Of a stretch of 22,831 bases of DNA, positions 7,654 through 14,462 are shown piece after piece. The position numbers and the translations under genes were made by a program. The notes beneath the pieces were generated by a model. That model saw only the letters and a program-made list of their open reading frames with translations. It searched no databases and was not told where the DNA came from. This DNA comes from CBDUVZ01 sp965370805 (GTDB lineage: Bacteria > Hydrothermota > Tepidihabitantia > Tepidihabitantales > Tepidihabitantaceae): contig CBDUVZ010000041.1 in NCBI GenBank assembly GCA_965370805.1, positions 1-22,831 of the forward strand, in the 5' to 3' direction. Position 1 is the first letter of the stretch. Each line of letters opens with the position of its first letter.

Positions 7654-7665
7654 AAACCGCCGACG

Positions 7666-8793
7666 ATGCAATTCGAGATTGCCGCGACTGACGCGGATAC
7701 CCGGGCCAGGCTGGGGCGGCTTTCTCTTCCGCACGGGGTCGTGCAGACACCGGTTTTCATGCCGGTCGGGACCCAGGCGACGGTGAAGACCATGACCCCC
7801 GTGGAATTGGAGCAGGCCGGGGCCGAGATGATTGTCTGCAATACCTACCATCTCTATCTGCGGCCCGGGCACACGCGGATTCGAGCGCTCGGCGGCCTTT
7901 CGCGATTCATGGGTTGGGACCGGCCCATCCTCACCGATTCCGGTGGATTCCAGGTCTATTCCCTTGCTGCGCTGTCAAGAGTGACCGATGATGGAGCCGA
8001 GTTCCAGTCGCACATCGACGGCAGCCGTCATCATTTCACACCGGAAAAGGTCGTTGAGATTCAGCAAGCCCTGGGTTCGGACATCGCGATGTGTCTGGAT
8101 GAGTGCCCGCCGTACCCGGTTTCGCGGGAACGGGCCGGGGAAGCGCTGGCCCGAACCACGCTCTGGGCCGGGCGGTGCCATGCAGCCGCGGGCGCGGAGG
8201 CACAGCCTACGGTCAACCTGTTCGCAATCGTCCAGGGCGCGACGTACGCCGACCTGCGACGGCGCAGCACGGCGGAACTGGTCGAAATCGGGTTCCCCGG
8301 CTATGCCTTGGGCGGGCTGTGCCTCGGCGAGCCGTCGAGTCTGACCTACGAGATGGTGGCCGAGGTGACGGCGATGCTGCCCGCCGACCGGCCGCGCTAC
8401 CTGATGGGCGCCGGGTATCCGGAAGACATCATTGCCGCGGTGCGGCACGGGGTCGACATGTTCGACTGCGTACTGCCGACGCGGAACGGCCGGACCGGGA
8501 GTGCATTCACGAGCGCCGGGCGGCTGGCAATCAAGAATGCCTGTCACACGGATGACCCGGCACCGCTCGACCCGGCGTGTGACTGCTATACCTGTCGGAC
8601 GTTCAGCCGGGCGTACCTGCGGCACCTGTTCAACACGGGCGAGGCGCTCGGGCCGCGGTTGCTGGCGTTGCATAACGTCTGGTTCTACCAGAGGCTGATG
8701 AAGCAGTTGCGGGCGGCGATTCAGAAAGGGGAGTTCGAGTCGTGGTCCGGGTCGTTCCTGGACAGATACCGGAGAGGCGAGGGGAGAAGTTAG
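7666..8793 (+). CDS. tgt: Queuine tRNA-ribosyltransferase (tRNA-guanine transglycosylase)
   Basis: Exchanges guanine 34 in GUN-anticodon tRNAs (Asp, Asn, His, Tyr) for the queuosine precursor preQ1. Starting at 7666 it has 375 residues, the length of the E. coli enzyme, and its first residues (MQFEIAATD) align with the family start. The active-site Asp lies in TDSGGFQVYSL. The nucleophilic Asp lies in MFDCVLPTRNGRTG, a highly conserved family motif. The zinc site CxCxxC...H is complete in CDCYTCRTF and LALHNVWF. The stop TAG at 8791-8793 falls inside a heptamer array. No other queuosine gene (queA, queC-F) is in the window. Its place after a sugar-nucleotide operon looks incidental. Confidence 0.96.
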   Translation: MQFEIAATDADTRARLGRLSLPHGVVQTPVFMPVGTQATVKTMTPVELEQAGAEMIVCNTYHLYLRPGHTRIRALGGLSRFMGWDRPILTDSGGFQVYSLAALSRVTDDGAEFQSHIDGSRHHFTPEKVVEIQQALGSDIAMCLDECPPYPVSRERAGEALARTTLWAGRCHAAAGAEAQPTVNLFAIVQGATYADLRRRSTAELVEIGFPGYALGGLCLGEPSSLTYEMVAEVTAMLPADRPRYLMGAGYPEDIIAAVRHGVDMFDCVLPTRNGRTGSAFTSAGRLAIKNACHTDDPAPLDPACDCYTCRTFSRAYLRHLFNTGEALGPRLLALHNVWFYQRLMKQLRAAIQKGEFESWSGSFLDRYRRGEGRS

Positions 8794-8820
8794 AAGTCAA
8801 AAGTCAAGAGCCAAATGCGG
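8786..8820 (+). repeat. AAGTCAA/AGCCAAA heptamer array after tgt
   Basis: The units GAAGTTA, GAAGTCA, AAAGTCA, AGAGCCA and AATGCGG are in exact 7-base phase. The first unit contains the tgt stop codon. It shares an exact 18-mer with the array at the end of the isomerase gene (6559-6576), 2.2 kb away. Confidence 0.8.
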
Positions 8821-8830
8821 AAGCGGGCCG

Positions 8831-8890
8831 GAATGAACCACGGATGAATACAGATGAATACTGATGGCGGAAGTCCGCATTCGCAATTGA
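8831..8890 (+). repeat. Composite intergenic repeat, copy 1
   Basis: The element starts with a degenerate GATGAATACA-type unit repeated about every 10 bases (ACCACGGATGAATAC...). It then has the core GGCGGAAGTCCG (8866-8877) and ends in an ATTCGCAATTG tail. The same order of modules occurs at 18204-18277 and 22663-22771. This copy sits in the leader of livK. Confidence 0.75.
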
Positions 8891-8908
8891 AACAACCAGG
8901 AGGTATGT

Positions 8909-10066
8909 ATGCGGCTAGTGAGAGCCATGCTGGCAGCTTCGATTGTCCTGACCGTTCTTTCCTGTGGCGGCGGTGATACAATCAAGATCGGGCTGATTGC
9001 GCCACTCACCGGTGACGTGAAGACATTCGGGGAATCGGCGCGCAACGGCGCGATGCAGGCTTTTGAGGAGGCAAACGCGGCCGGCGGCATCAACGGCAAG
9101 CAGATTCAGGTGATTGCCACCGACGACAAGAACGACCCGATGGAGGCCGCCAACGCGGGCAGCAAGTTGATCGACCTGGACGGCGTTGTTGCCATCCTGG
9201 GTTCGGTCTCTTCTAAGTGCTCGGTTCCTCTGTCGGACAAGTGTCAGGCGTCGAAGATCCCGATGATCACGCCGACTTCCACCAATCCCAGGGTGACGGT
9301 ATCGGACGACGGGAAACGGAAGGGCTATGTGTTCCGGGCCTGCTTCATCGATCCGTTCCAGGGGACGGTGGCGGCCAAGTTCGCCCGGGACAGTCTGAGG
9401 GTCCGGACTGCGGCGGTCATGTTCGACGTCGGCAACGACTACTCCAAGGGACTGGCCGATTACTTCCGGGCGGCATTCGAGCAGCGCGGCGGCGAAGTCG
9501 TCTCGTTCGAGTCCTATGCGAAGGATGACGTTGACTTCTCGGCGTTGTTGACCAAGCTGAAGCGGCAGGAACCGGAAGTGTTGTTCATACCGGACTACTA
9601 CAACAAGGTCGGGCTCATTGCCAAGCAGGCGCGTCAGTTCGGCGTCACTGCGAAGCTGCTCGGCGGCGACGGGTGGGATTCGCCCGAGATGCTGAAGATT
9701 GCGGGTGAGGCGATTCACGGCGGATTCTTCACCAACCACTACTCGCCGGACGACCCGAGGCCCGAAGTCCAGGAGTGGGTCCAGAAGTACCAGGCGAAGT
9801 ACGGGCGTCGGCCCGATGCGCTGGCCACGCTCGGCTATGACGGCGCGTTGCTCCTGATCGAGGCGTTGCGGAAAGCGGTCAAGCCGGAGCCGGATGATAT
9901 CCGTGACGCACTGGTGCAGATCAAGGATTTCTCCTGCGTTTCCGGCAAGATCACGTTTGACGAGTGGGGCAACCCGATCAAGAGCGCGGTCGTGCTCCGG
10001 TACACCGCCGACGGCCAGGAGTACGTGGCAACGGTGGCGCCGGACGCCGGCGGAAACGACGAATGA
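8909..10066 (+). CDS. livK: Branched-chain amino acid ABC transporter, substrate-binding lipoprotein
   Basis: Extracytoplasmic receptor of the HAAT family that captures leucine, isoleucine, valine or a related amino acid for the LivHMGF transporter. The 385 residues begin with a lipoprotein signal peptide ending in LSC (lipidated Cys 19). A type I periplasmic-binding fold (Peripla_BP_6) follows, with typical landmarks IKIGLIAPLTGD near 25-36, AFEEANAAGGINGK near 51-64 and LGSVSSKCSVPL near 97-108. It starts with ATG behind AGGAGG. The stop TGA is contributed by a heptamer array: the final Asn-Asp-Glu-stop is repeat sequence. A 14-bp hairpin separates it from livH, which may keep this message in excess over the membrane genes. 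Ligand specificity cannot be fixed from sequence. Confidence 0.93.
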   Translation: MRLVRAMLAASIVLTVLSCGGGDTIKIGLIAPLTGDVKTFGESARNGAMQAFEEANAAGGINGKQIQVIATDDKNDPMEAANAGSKLIDLDGVVAILGSVSSKCSVPLSDKCQASKIPMITPTSTNPRVTVSDDGKRKGYVFRACFIDPFQGTVAAKFARDSLRVRTAAVMFDVGNDYSKGLADYFRAAFEQRGGEVVSFESYAKDDVDFSALLTKLKRQEPEVLFIPDYYNKVGLIAKQARQFGVTAKLLGGDGWDSPEMLKIAGEAIHGGFFTNHYSPDDPRPEVQEWVQKYQAKYGRRPDALATLGYDGALLLIEALRKAVKPEPDDIRDALVQIKDFSCVSGKITFDEWGNPIKSAVVLRYTADGQEYVATVAPDAGGNDE

Positions 10067-10116
10067 CGAACTGCGAATGACGAATTCGGCATTCCCAATT
10101 CGTCATTCGCCATTCT
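10061..10116. repeat. Opposed heptamer arrays forming a 14-bp hairpin between livK and livH
   Basis: GAATGNC units (10061-10086) are followed by the same units in reverse orientation (10090-10116). The arms GCGAATGACGAATT (10073-10086) and AATTCGTCATTCGC (10097-10110) are perfect complements around a 10-base loop. The structure lies between the livK stop and the livH ATG at 10118 and leaves no ribosome site for livH. By analogy with REP elements between binding-protein and permease genes, it could protect the livK mRNA 3' end and lower livH output. Confidence 0.85.
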
Positions 10117-10117
10117 C

Positions 10118-11002
10118 ATGACTTATTTCCTGCAGCAGTTGATCAACGGCCTGCAACTGGGGTTCGTGTACGCGCTGATTGCGCTGGGGTACACGATGGT
10201 CTACGGTATCGTGCGGCTGATCAACTTCGCGCATGGGGACGTGTTCATGATCGGCGCCTATCTCGGTTTCTTCGCGATGGCGAACTGGCACCTGCCGTTT
10301 CCGGTGGCAATCGTTGTGGCGATGGTGGGCTGCGGGCTGCTCGGAGTGCTGATTGAGCGGATAGCGTACAAGCCGTTGCGGAACGCGCCACGGATATCGG
10401 CGTTGATAACCGCGATGGGGGTGTCGCTGTTCATCCAGAACTTCACCAATCTGAACTTCGTTTTCGGTCCCGCGCCGAGGCCGTTTCCCCGGCCGTTCCC
10501 GGTGCAAACTTTCGACCTCGGCGGGGTCGCCATCACCAACATCCAGATCATCGTGTTCGGGGTGTCGATCCTGCTGATGGTGGCGCTGACCCTGTTCGTG
10601 AACAACACCCGGACCGGCCGGGCGATGCGGGCGGTCTCCCAGGACAAGGACACGGCCCGGCTGATGGGCATCAACGTCAATACGATGATTTCGATAACGT
10701 TCGGCATCGGGTCCGCGCTTGCCGGTGCGGGCGGGGTGCTTTACGGCATCGCCTATCCCCAGATCCAGCCGATGATGGGGGTCATGCCCGGGCTCAAGGC
10801 GTTCGTGGCCGCAGTGCTGGGCGGCATCGGGATCATCCCGGGCGCGATGCTGGGCGCGGTCATCATGGGTGTGGTCGAGACGTTCACGTCGGCGTACATC
10901 TCGTCGACCCTGCGGGATGCGGTGGCGTTCGGAATCCTGATTCTGGTGCTGCTCGTGCGGCCGGCCGGGCTGCTGGGCAAGAAGCAGAGAGACAAGGTGT
11001 AG
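10118..11002 (+). CDS. livH: Branched-chain amino acid ABC transporter permease LivH
   Basis: One of the two integral membrane subunits of the LIV-type importer. The 294 residues are almost wholly hydrophobic, with about eight membrane segments, and match the LivH family throughout. The N-terminus carries LQLGFVYALIALGYTMVYG and then LINFAHGDVFMIGAY, the LivH hallmark. The cytoplasmic coupling region contains TGRAMRAVSQDKDTARLMGI (about 166-185), followed by a long glycine-rich PGAMLGAVIMGVVET segment. The ATG at 10118 lies 7 bases after the hairpin described above and has no visible Shine-Dalgarno sequence. Expression may depend on read-through from livK at reduced level. livM begins 6 bases downstream. 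Confidence 0.95.
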   Translation: MTYFLQQLINGLQLGFVYALIALGYTMVYGIVRLINFAHGDVFMIGAYLGFFAMANWHLPFPVAIVVAMVGCGLLGVLIERIAYKPLRNAPRISALITAMGVSLFIQNFTNLNFVFGPAPRPFPRPFPVQTFDLGGVAITNIQIIVFGVSILLMVALTLFVNNTRTGRAMRAVSQDKDTARLMGINVNTMISITFGIGSALAGAGGVLYGIAYPQIQPMMGVMPGLKAFVAAVLGGIGIIPGAMLGAVIMGVVETFTSAYISSTLRDAVAFGILILVLLVRPAGLLGKKQRDKV

Positions 11003-11008
11003 ACCGGC

Positions 11009-12007
11009 ATGGTGAACATGCGCAAGCCCGGAACCAGGTTCGAGTTCGGGTCCGGGTGGATTGCGCTGCTGGTGACGCTGGGCGGATTCGCGCTGCTGCA
11101 GACGCTGATGGCGACCCGGGTGATAAACCCCTACTGGCAGCAGATTGCCTGCCTGGCCGGAATCACGGCGATTTCCGCGCTGGGGCTGAACCTGGTGTAC
11201 GGGTACACCGGCCAGTTCTCGCTCGGCCACGCCGCGTTCTACGGAATCGGGGCGTATGCCGCGGCCCTGCTGACCCGGACCCTGGGCCCGAGTATCTGGA
11301 CCCTGACCCTGGGAATCGTGGCAGGCGCGGTCGTTGCCGGACTGGTGGCGTTCATCGTCGGGCTGCCGATTCTCCGGCTCCGGTCCGACTACCTGGCAAT
11401 CGCGACACTCGGGTTCGGGATAATCATGAAAGTGCTGTTCGACAACTCGGACGCGGTGATTCCGATGATGGGCGGGTCCGCGGGAATGAGCGGGATTGCC
11501 CGGATGACGAACTTCCCCTGGGTGTTCGTGTACACGCTCGGCGCGGTGCTGGTGCTGCGGAACCTGGTCTTCTCAAGCGTGGGCCGGGCCCTGGTGTCGG
11601 TGCGGGAAGACGAACTGGCCGCGGAAGCGGTCGGCATCGATACCACCCGGTACAAGACCCTGGGGTTCACCATCGGGTGCATGTATGCCGGCGTCGCCGG
11701 GGCGCTCTACGCCCACCTGTACGCGTACCTGAACCCGATGAGCTTCGATTTCCTCAAGTCGATTGACGTGCTGCTGGTCGTTGTCATCGGCGGGCTGGGC
11801 AGCATTTCCGGGACCCTGGTGGCCGCAATCGGGTGGACGTTCCTGCTCGAAGGGCTGCGCGTTGTCCTGCCGGCCGGGTTCCAGGACTGGCGGATGGTAA
11901 TCTACCCGCTGGTGATGATCGTGTTCATGCTGCTGCGGCCGGGCGGGATTTTCTCGGGCACCGAGTTTTCGTTCCTGAAGCCCCGTGAGTACCGGAGGCG
12001 CAAGTGA
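11009..12007 (+). CDS. livM: Branched-chain amino acid ABC transporter permease LivM
   Basis: Second membrane subunit of the LIV-type importer, 332 residues. It shows the LivM signature GYTGQFSLGHAAFYGIGAYA (about 66-85), then LPILRLRSDYLAIATLGFG (about 118-136). The coupling-loop sequence SVREDELAAEAVGID (about 195-209) contacts the ATPases. It forms a heterodimer with LivH. The start at 11009 has no clear ribosome site; an in-frame ATG three codons later (11018) is an alternative. The stop overlaps the GTG of livG by four bases. Confidence 0.95.
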   Translation: MVNMRKPGTRFEFGSGWIALLVTLGGFALLQTLMATRVINPYWQQIACLAGITAISALGLNLVYGYTGQFSLGHAAFYGIGAYAAALLTRTLGPSIWTLTLGIVAGAVVAGLVAFIVGLPILRLRSDYLAIATLGFGIIMKVLFDNSDAVIPMMGGSAGMSGIARMTNFPWVFVYTLGAVLVLRNLVFSSVGRALVSVREDELAAEAVGIDTTRYKTLGFTIGCMYAGVAGALYAHLYAYLNPMSFDFLKSIDVLLVVVIGGLGSISGTLVAAIGWTFLLEGLRVVLPAGFQDWRMVIYPLVMIVFMLLRPGGIFSGTEFSFLKPREYRRRK

Positions 12008-12774
12008 GCGTACTCCTGGGAACCAGGAACCTTGTCAAGAAGTTCGGCGGGCTGGTGGCGGTGAACGATTTCACCATGGACGTCGAAGAAGGAGAACTGG
12101 TCGGGCTGATCGGACCCAACGGCGCGGGCAAGACCACGGTCTTCAATCTCATCACCGGGATGTACCCGCCGACAAGCGGACTGGTGACATTCGAAGGCCG
12201 GAAGCTGACCGGGCTCAAACCGTTCCGCATCTACCAGCGCGGCGTCGCCCGGACCTTCCAGAATATCCGGCTGTTCCGCGACCTTTCGGTTCTCGACAAC
12301 GTCCGGGTGGCGTATCACCACCGGGGTGAAGCCGGGGTCGTGCATTCGATCCTGCGTACCCCGAAGTTCCGGCGCGAGGAAGACAAGGCCCGGGACCGGG
12401 CCCGGGAACTGCTCTCGATTCTCGGCCTCGAGCAGCGCGAGAGCGAGTTTGCCCGCAACCTGCCCTACGGCGAGCAGCGCAGGCTCGAAATCGCGCGGGC
12501 CCTGGTCGCGGACCCGAAGCTGCTGCTGCTTGACGAGCCGGCCGCGGGAATGAACCCGGCCGAAGTCGGCAAGCTGATGGAACTGATTCATTTCATCCGG
12601 GACCGGTTCCACCTGACCGTCCTGCTGATTGAACACCAGATGCGGGTCGTGATGGGCGTGTGCGAGCGGGTCGTGGTGATGGAGTTCGGGGAGATTATCG
12701 CCCAGGGAAAACCGGACCAGGTCCAGGCCGACCCGAAAGTGGTCGAAGCATACCTCGGGACGAGCGAAGAATAG
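12004..12774 (+). CDS. livG: Branched-chain amino acid ABC transporter ATP-binding protein LivG
   Basis: Cytoplasmic ATPase subunit that, with LivF, powers import through LivHM. The 256 residues contain Walker A GPNGAGKTT (37-45), a Q-loop at ARTFQNIRLF, the family-specific ABC signature LPYGEQRRLEIARAL, Walker B LLLLDEPAAGMNP and the switch His in LLIEHQMRVV. The family C-terminal tail ending VVEAYLGT is present. The GTG start at 12004 overlaps the livM stop (GTGA) and has GGAGG about six bases upstream. livF starts one base after its stop, so the two ATPase genes are probably translationally coupled. Confidence 0.96.
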   Translation: MSVLLGTRNLVKKFGGLVAVNDFTMDVEEGELVGLIGPNGAGKTTVFNLITGMYPPTSGLVTFEGRKLTGLKPFRIYQRGVARTFQNIRLFRDLSVLDNVRVAYHHRGEAGVVHSILRTPKFRREEDKARDRARELLSILGLEQRESEFARNLPYGEQRRLEIARALVADPKLLLLDEPAAGMNPAEVGKLMELIHFIRDRFHLTVLLIEHQMRVVMGVCERVVVMEFGEIIAQGKPDQVQADPKVVEAYLGTSEE

Positions 12775-12775
12775 G

Positions 12776-13480
12776 ATGCTGCTCAAAGTCTCCGACCTGG
12801 TCGTTGACTACGGGGCGATCCGGGCCCTGCACGGGGTCTCGTTCGGAGTGGACGAAGGCGAGATCGTCACCCTGATCGGCGCCAACGGCGCGGGCAAGAC
12901 CACGGCGCTGCGGGCGCTCTCCGGGCTGCTCAAGCCGGCCGGCGGTGAGGTGTGGTTTGACGGCGCGAGGATCGACGGCAGGGCCGGACACACAATCGCC
13001 CGGCTCGGACTCGCGCACGTGCCCGAAGGCCGCAGGCCGTTCGCGGAGATGACCGTCAAGGAAAACCTCCAACTCGGCGCGGTCAACCGCCCGGGTTCGG
13101 AAATCGGGCCGGCGATGGAACGCGTGTTCAAGTCATTCCCGAGGCTCAGGGAACGGCTCAGCCAGGCCGCGGGTACGCTCTCCGGCGGCGAGCTGCAGAT
13201 GCTGGCTACCGGCCGGGGCCTGATGGCAAAACCCCGGCTGCTGATGATGGACGAGCCGTCAATGGGCCTGTCGCCGATACTGGTGCGCGAGATATTCAGC
13301 ATCATCGCGGAAATCAACCGGCAGGGCACTTCGATACTGCTGGTGGAACAGAACGCCCACATGGCGCTCAAAATCGCGCACCGGGCCTACGTCCTCGAAA
13401 CCGGCCGGGTGGTGCTCTCCGGGTCGGCCGCGGAATTGCGTCAGGACCCGAGGGTGAGGTCCGCCTACCTGGGCGAGTAG
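12776..13480 (+). CDS. livF: Branched-chain amino acid ABC transporter ATP-binding protein LivF
   Basis: Second ATPase of the LIV importer, 234 residues, the usual length. Walker A is GANGAGKTT (35-43), followed by the LivF segment LAHVPEGRRPFAEMTVKENL, Walker B LLMMDEPSMGLSP and the His-switch equivalent LLVEQNAHMAL. The ABC signature reads LSGGELQM rather than the LSGGEQQM usual in LivF. This is a change just after the catalytic GGE and probably tolerated. This last transporter gene ends immediately before a GAATGNC array at 13484. Confidence 0.96.
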   Translation: MLLKVSDLVVDYGAIRALHGVSFGVDEGEIVTLIGANGAGKTTALRALSGLLKPAGGEVWFDGARIDGRAGHTIARLGLAHVPEGRRPFAEMTVKENLQLGAVNRPGSEIGPAMERVFKSFPRLRERLSQAAGTLSGGELQMLATGRGLMAKPRLLMMDEPSMGLSPILVREIFSIIAEINRQGTSILLVEQNAHMALKIAHRAYVLETGRVVLSGSAAELRQDPRVRSAYLGE

Positions 13481-13483
13481 GAG

Positions 13484-13553
13484 GAATGTCGAATGCCGAA
13501 TTGCGAATGTCGAATGAGGAGACCGCCAGGAGGGAATGCCGAATGCCGGATGT
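13484..13553 (+). repeat. GAATGNC heptamer arrays after livF
   Basis: Five phased units (13484-13518: GAATGTC, GAATGCC, GAATTGC, GAATGTC, GAATGAG) are followed by a 15-base break and then about three more units (13534-13553). The end of the first run, GAATGAGGAGACCG, is identical to the end of the array inside the isomerase gene. The array lies between the end of the liv operon and the promoter of the lipoprotein gene. Confidence 0.8.
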
Positions 13554-13565
13554 TGAGTTCCGGGC

Positions 13566-13593
13566 TTGACGCTGGGGCGGTATCACGTAGGAT
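13566..13593 (+). promoter_or_regulatory. Promoter of the small lipoprotein gene
   Basis: TTGACG (13566-13571), a 16-base spacer and TAGGAT (13588-13593) form a candidate promoter. The -10 hexamer is itself part of a perfect inverted repeat, TAGGATT-GGCT-AATCCTA (13588-13605). A repressor bound there would block the promoter, or the repeat could act in the RNA. Confidence 0.5.
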
Positions 13594-13605
13594 TGGCTAA
13601 TCCTA
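13588..13605. promoter_or_regulatory. Inverted repeat overlapping the -10 and touching the ribosome site
   Basis: Seven-base perfect arms TAGGATT and AATCCTA flank a 4-base spacer. The right arm runs straight into the AAGGAGG ribosome site (13605-13611) of the GTG start at 13618. TAATCCTA also occurs directly before the ptsH start (3490-3497). It could be an operator or an mRNA hairpin. Confidence 0.45.
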
Positions 13606-13617
13606 AGGAGGTGTTTA

Positions 13618-14100
13618 GTGCGTAACTACAGTCTCATAGCACTGGTGCTGGTGTTCGGACTGATGCTCACGGTCAATGTCGGGTGCATGAAGTGCGGCGA
13701 GAGTCTGACCGAGAAGCTCGCCGAGAAGGCGATGGAAGCCGCGGTCGAAAAGGGCAGCGGCGGCAAAGCGGATATCGACATCGGCGGCAATGTGGATATC
13801 TCCTCGCTTCCCGGATACCTGCGCTATCCGGGCGCCAAGGCAATAGGCAGGTTCTCGATGTCCGGCGAGGACGGCAAGGGAACGGTCTGGAGCCTGGAGA
13901 CCGGTGATGCCCGGCAGAAAGTCGTGGACTGGTACAAGAAAGGCCTGGAAGGCAAAGGCTGGAAGCAGGGCATGACGATGGATACCGGGGAAGGCCTGAT
14001 GGCGATGTACTCCAGCCCGGACGAGAAGGAAATGGCCACGGTTATTGCATCGACCGAAGACGGCAAGACCGTAATCGCCCTGACCCACGCCAGCAAATAA
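13618..14100 (+). CDS. Putative small lipoprotein of unknown function
   Basis: Function not recognised. The 160 residues start with GTG behind a perfect AAGGAGG site 6 bases upstream. A hydrophobic signal sequence (about 4-22) ends in NVGC, so Cys 23 is a plausible lipid anchor, though Asn at -3 is atypical for a lipobox. A charged helical stretch follows (about 27-45). The globular part contains LPGYLRYPGAKAIGRFSM and then a segment with VVDWYKKGLEGKGW. This YPGAK ... V..WYK..L...GW arrangement is seen in many bacterial envelope proteins of unknown function. It has its own promoter and is followed by a strong terminator hairpin, so it is a single-gene unit. Confidence 0.8.
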   Translation: MRNYSLIALVLVFGLMLTVNVGCMKCGESLTEKLAEKAMEAAVEKGSGGKADIDIGGNVDISSLPGYLRYPGAKAIGRFSMSGEDGKGTVWSLETGDARQKVVDWYKKGLEGKGWKQGMTMDTGEGLMAMYSSPDEKEMATVIASTEDGKTVIALTHASK

Positions 14101-14123
14101 CCGCAGCCGGCAAGCAATGAATC

Positions 14124-14148
14124 AAGCGGGCCCTCCGGGGCCCGCTTT
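14124..14148 (+). terminator. Rho-independent-type terminator after the lipoprotein gene
   Basis: A GC-rich hairpin with perfect arms GCGGGCCC (14126-14133) and GGGCCCGC (14138-14145) around a TCCG tetraloop. It is extended by A-T pairs and followed by a short T run. It lies 25 bases after the stop codon. The T tract is only three bases, which fits the high GC of the genome. Confidence 0.7.
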
Positions 14149-14296
14149 CGGGCGCAAGCCTGCTAACCGCCCAGAGGGGAGAGCTACCCCGCGGACGGGT
14201 AGTCTCAACGCATCATGAAGCGTGAGGCGTAATGCGTCAAGCGACGTCCGTTTCTTCCCGGCAGTCCGTGGCAGCAACACGAGACCGGCTCGTGCT
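14149..14296. other. Structured intergenic stretch before the nucleotidyltransferase gene
   Basis: No gene is visible. A hairpin can form from GAGCTACCC (14181-14189) with GGGTAGTCTC (14197-14206), one base bulged. A short GCGTNNN heptamer array follows (14220-14240: GCGTGAG, GCGTAAT, GCGTCAA). This class of unit is the one that is expanded in the 2Fe-2S protein gene at 21064-21224. Confidence 0.45.
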
Positions 14297-14345
14297 GAAT
14301 CGGATTCCGATTCGCCCTTGACTCTTCGCTGCAATCGGATAGAAC
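14297..14345 (+). promoter_or_regulatory. Promoter with upstream 17-bp palindrome, nucleotidyltransferase gene
   Basis: TTGACT (14318-14323), a 16-base spacer and TAGAAC (14340-14345) form a candidate promoter about 110 bases before the nucleotidyltransferase ATG. Four bases upstream of the -35 lies the perfect palindrome GAATCGGA-T-TCCGATTC (14297-14313). The half-site AATCGGAT recurs in the same orientation at 14333-14340, overlapping the -10. The arrangement looks like a regulator binding site. Confidence 0.5.
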
Positions 14346-14462
14346 AATAGCGTGGTGACGGGCACATCCGAACGGACAGCCGCGGGTCGGCCGGAATCGG
14401 CTGTGCGTGAGGAAGGTGATTTCCTCGAGGACTCAGCAGTGAACCCAGGGTAGGAACGCATC

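Noticed and set aside
7648..7665. Upstream ATG as the start of tgt
   Set aside because: It lies at the end of a heptamer array, has no ribosome site and adds six residues not found in the family; the ATG at 7666 matches the family N-terminus.
14161..14210. A tRNA or small structured RNA gene
   Set aside because: There is a hairpin, but no cloverleaf, no TTCGA T-loop and no acceptor pairing that I can fold.
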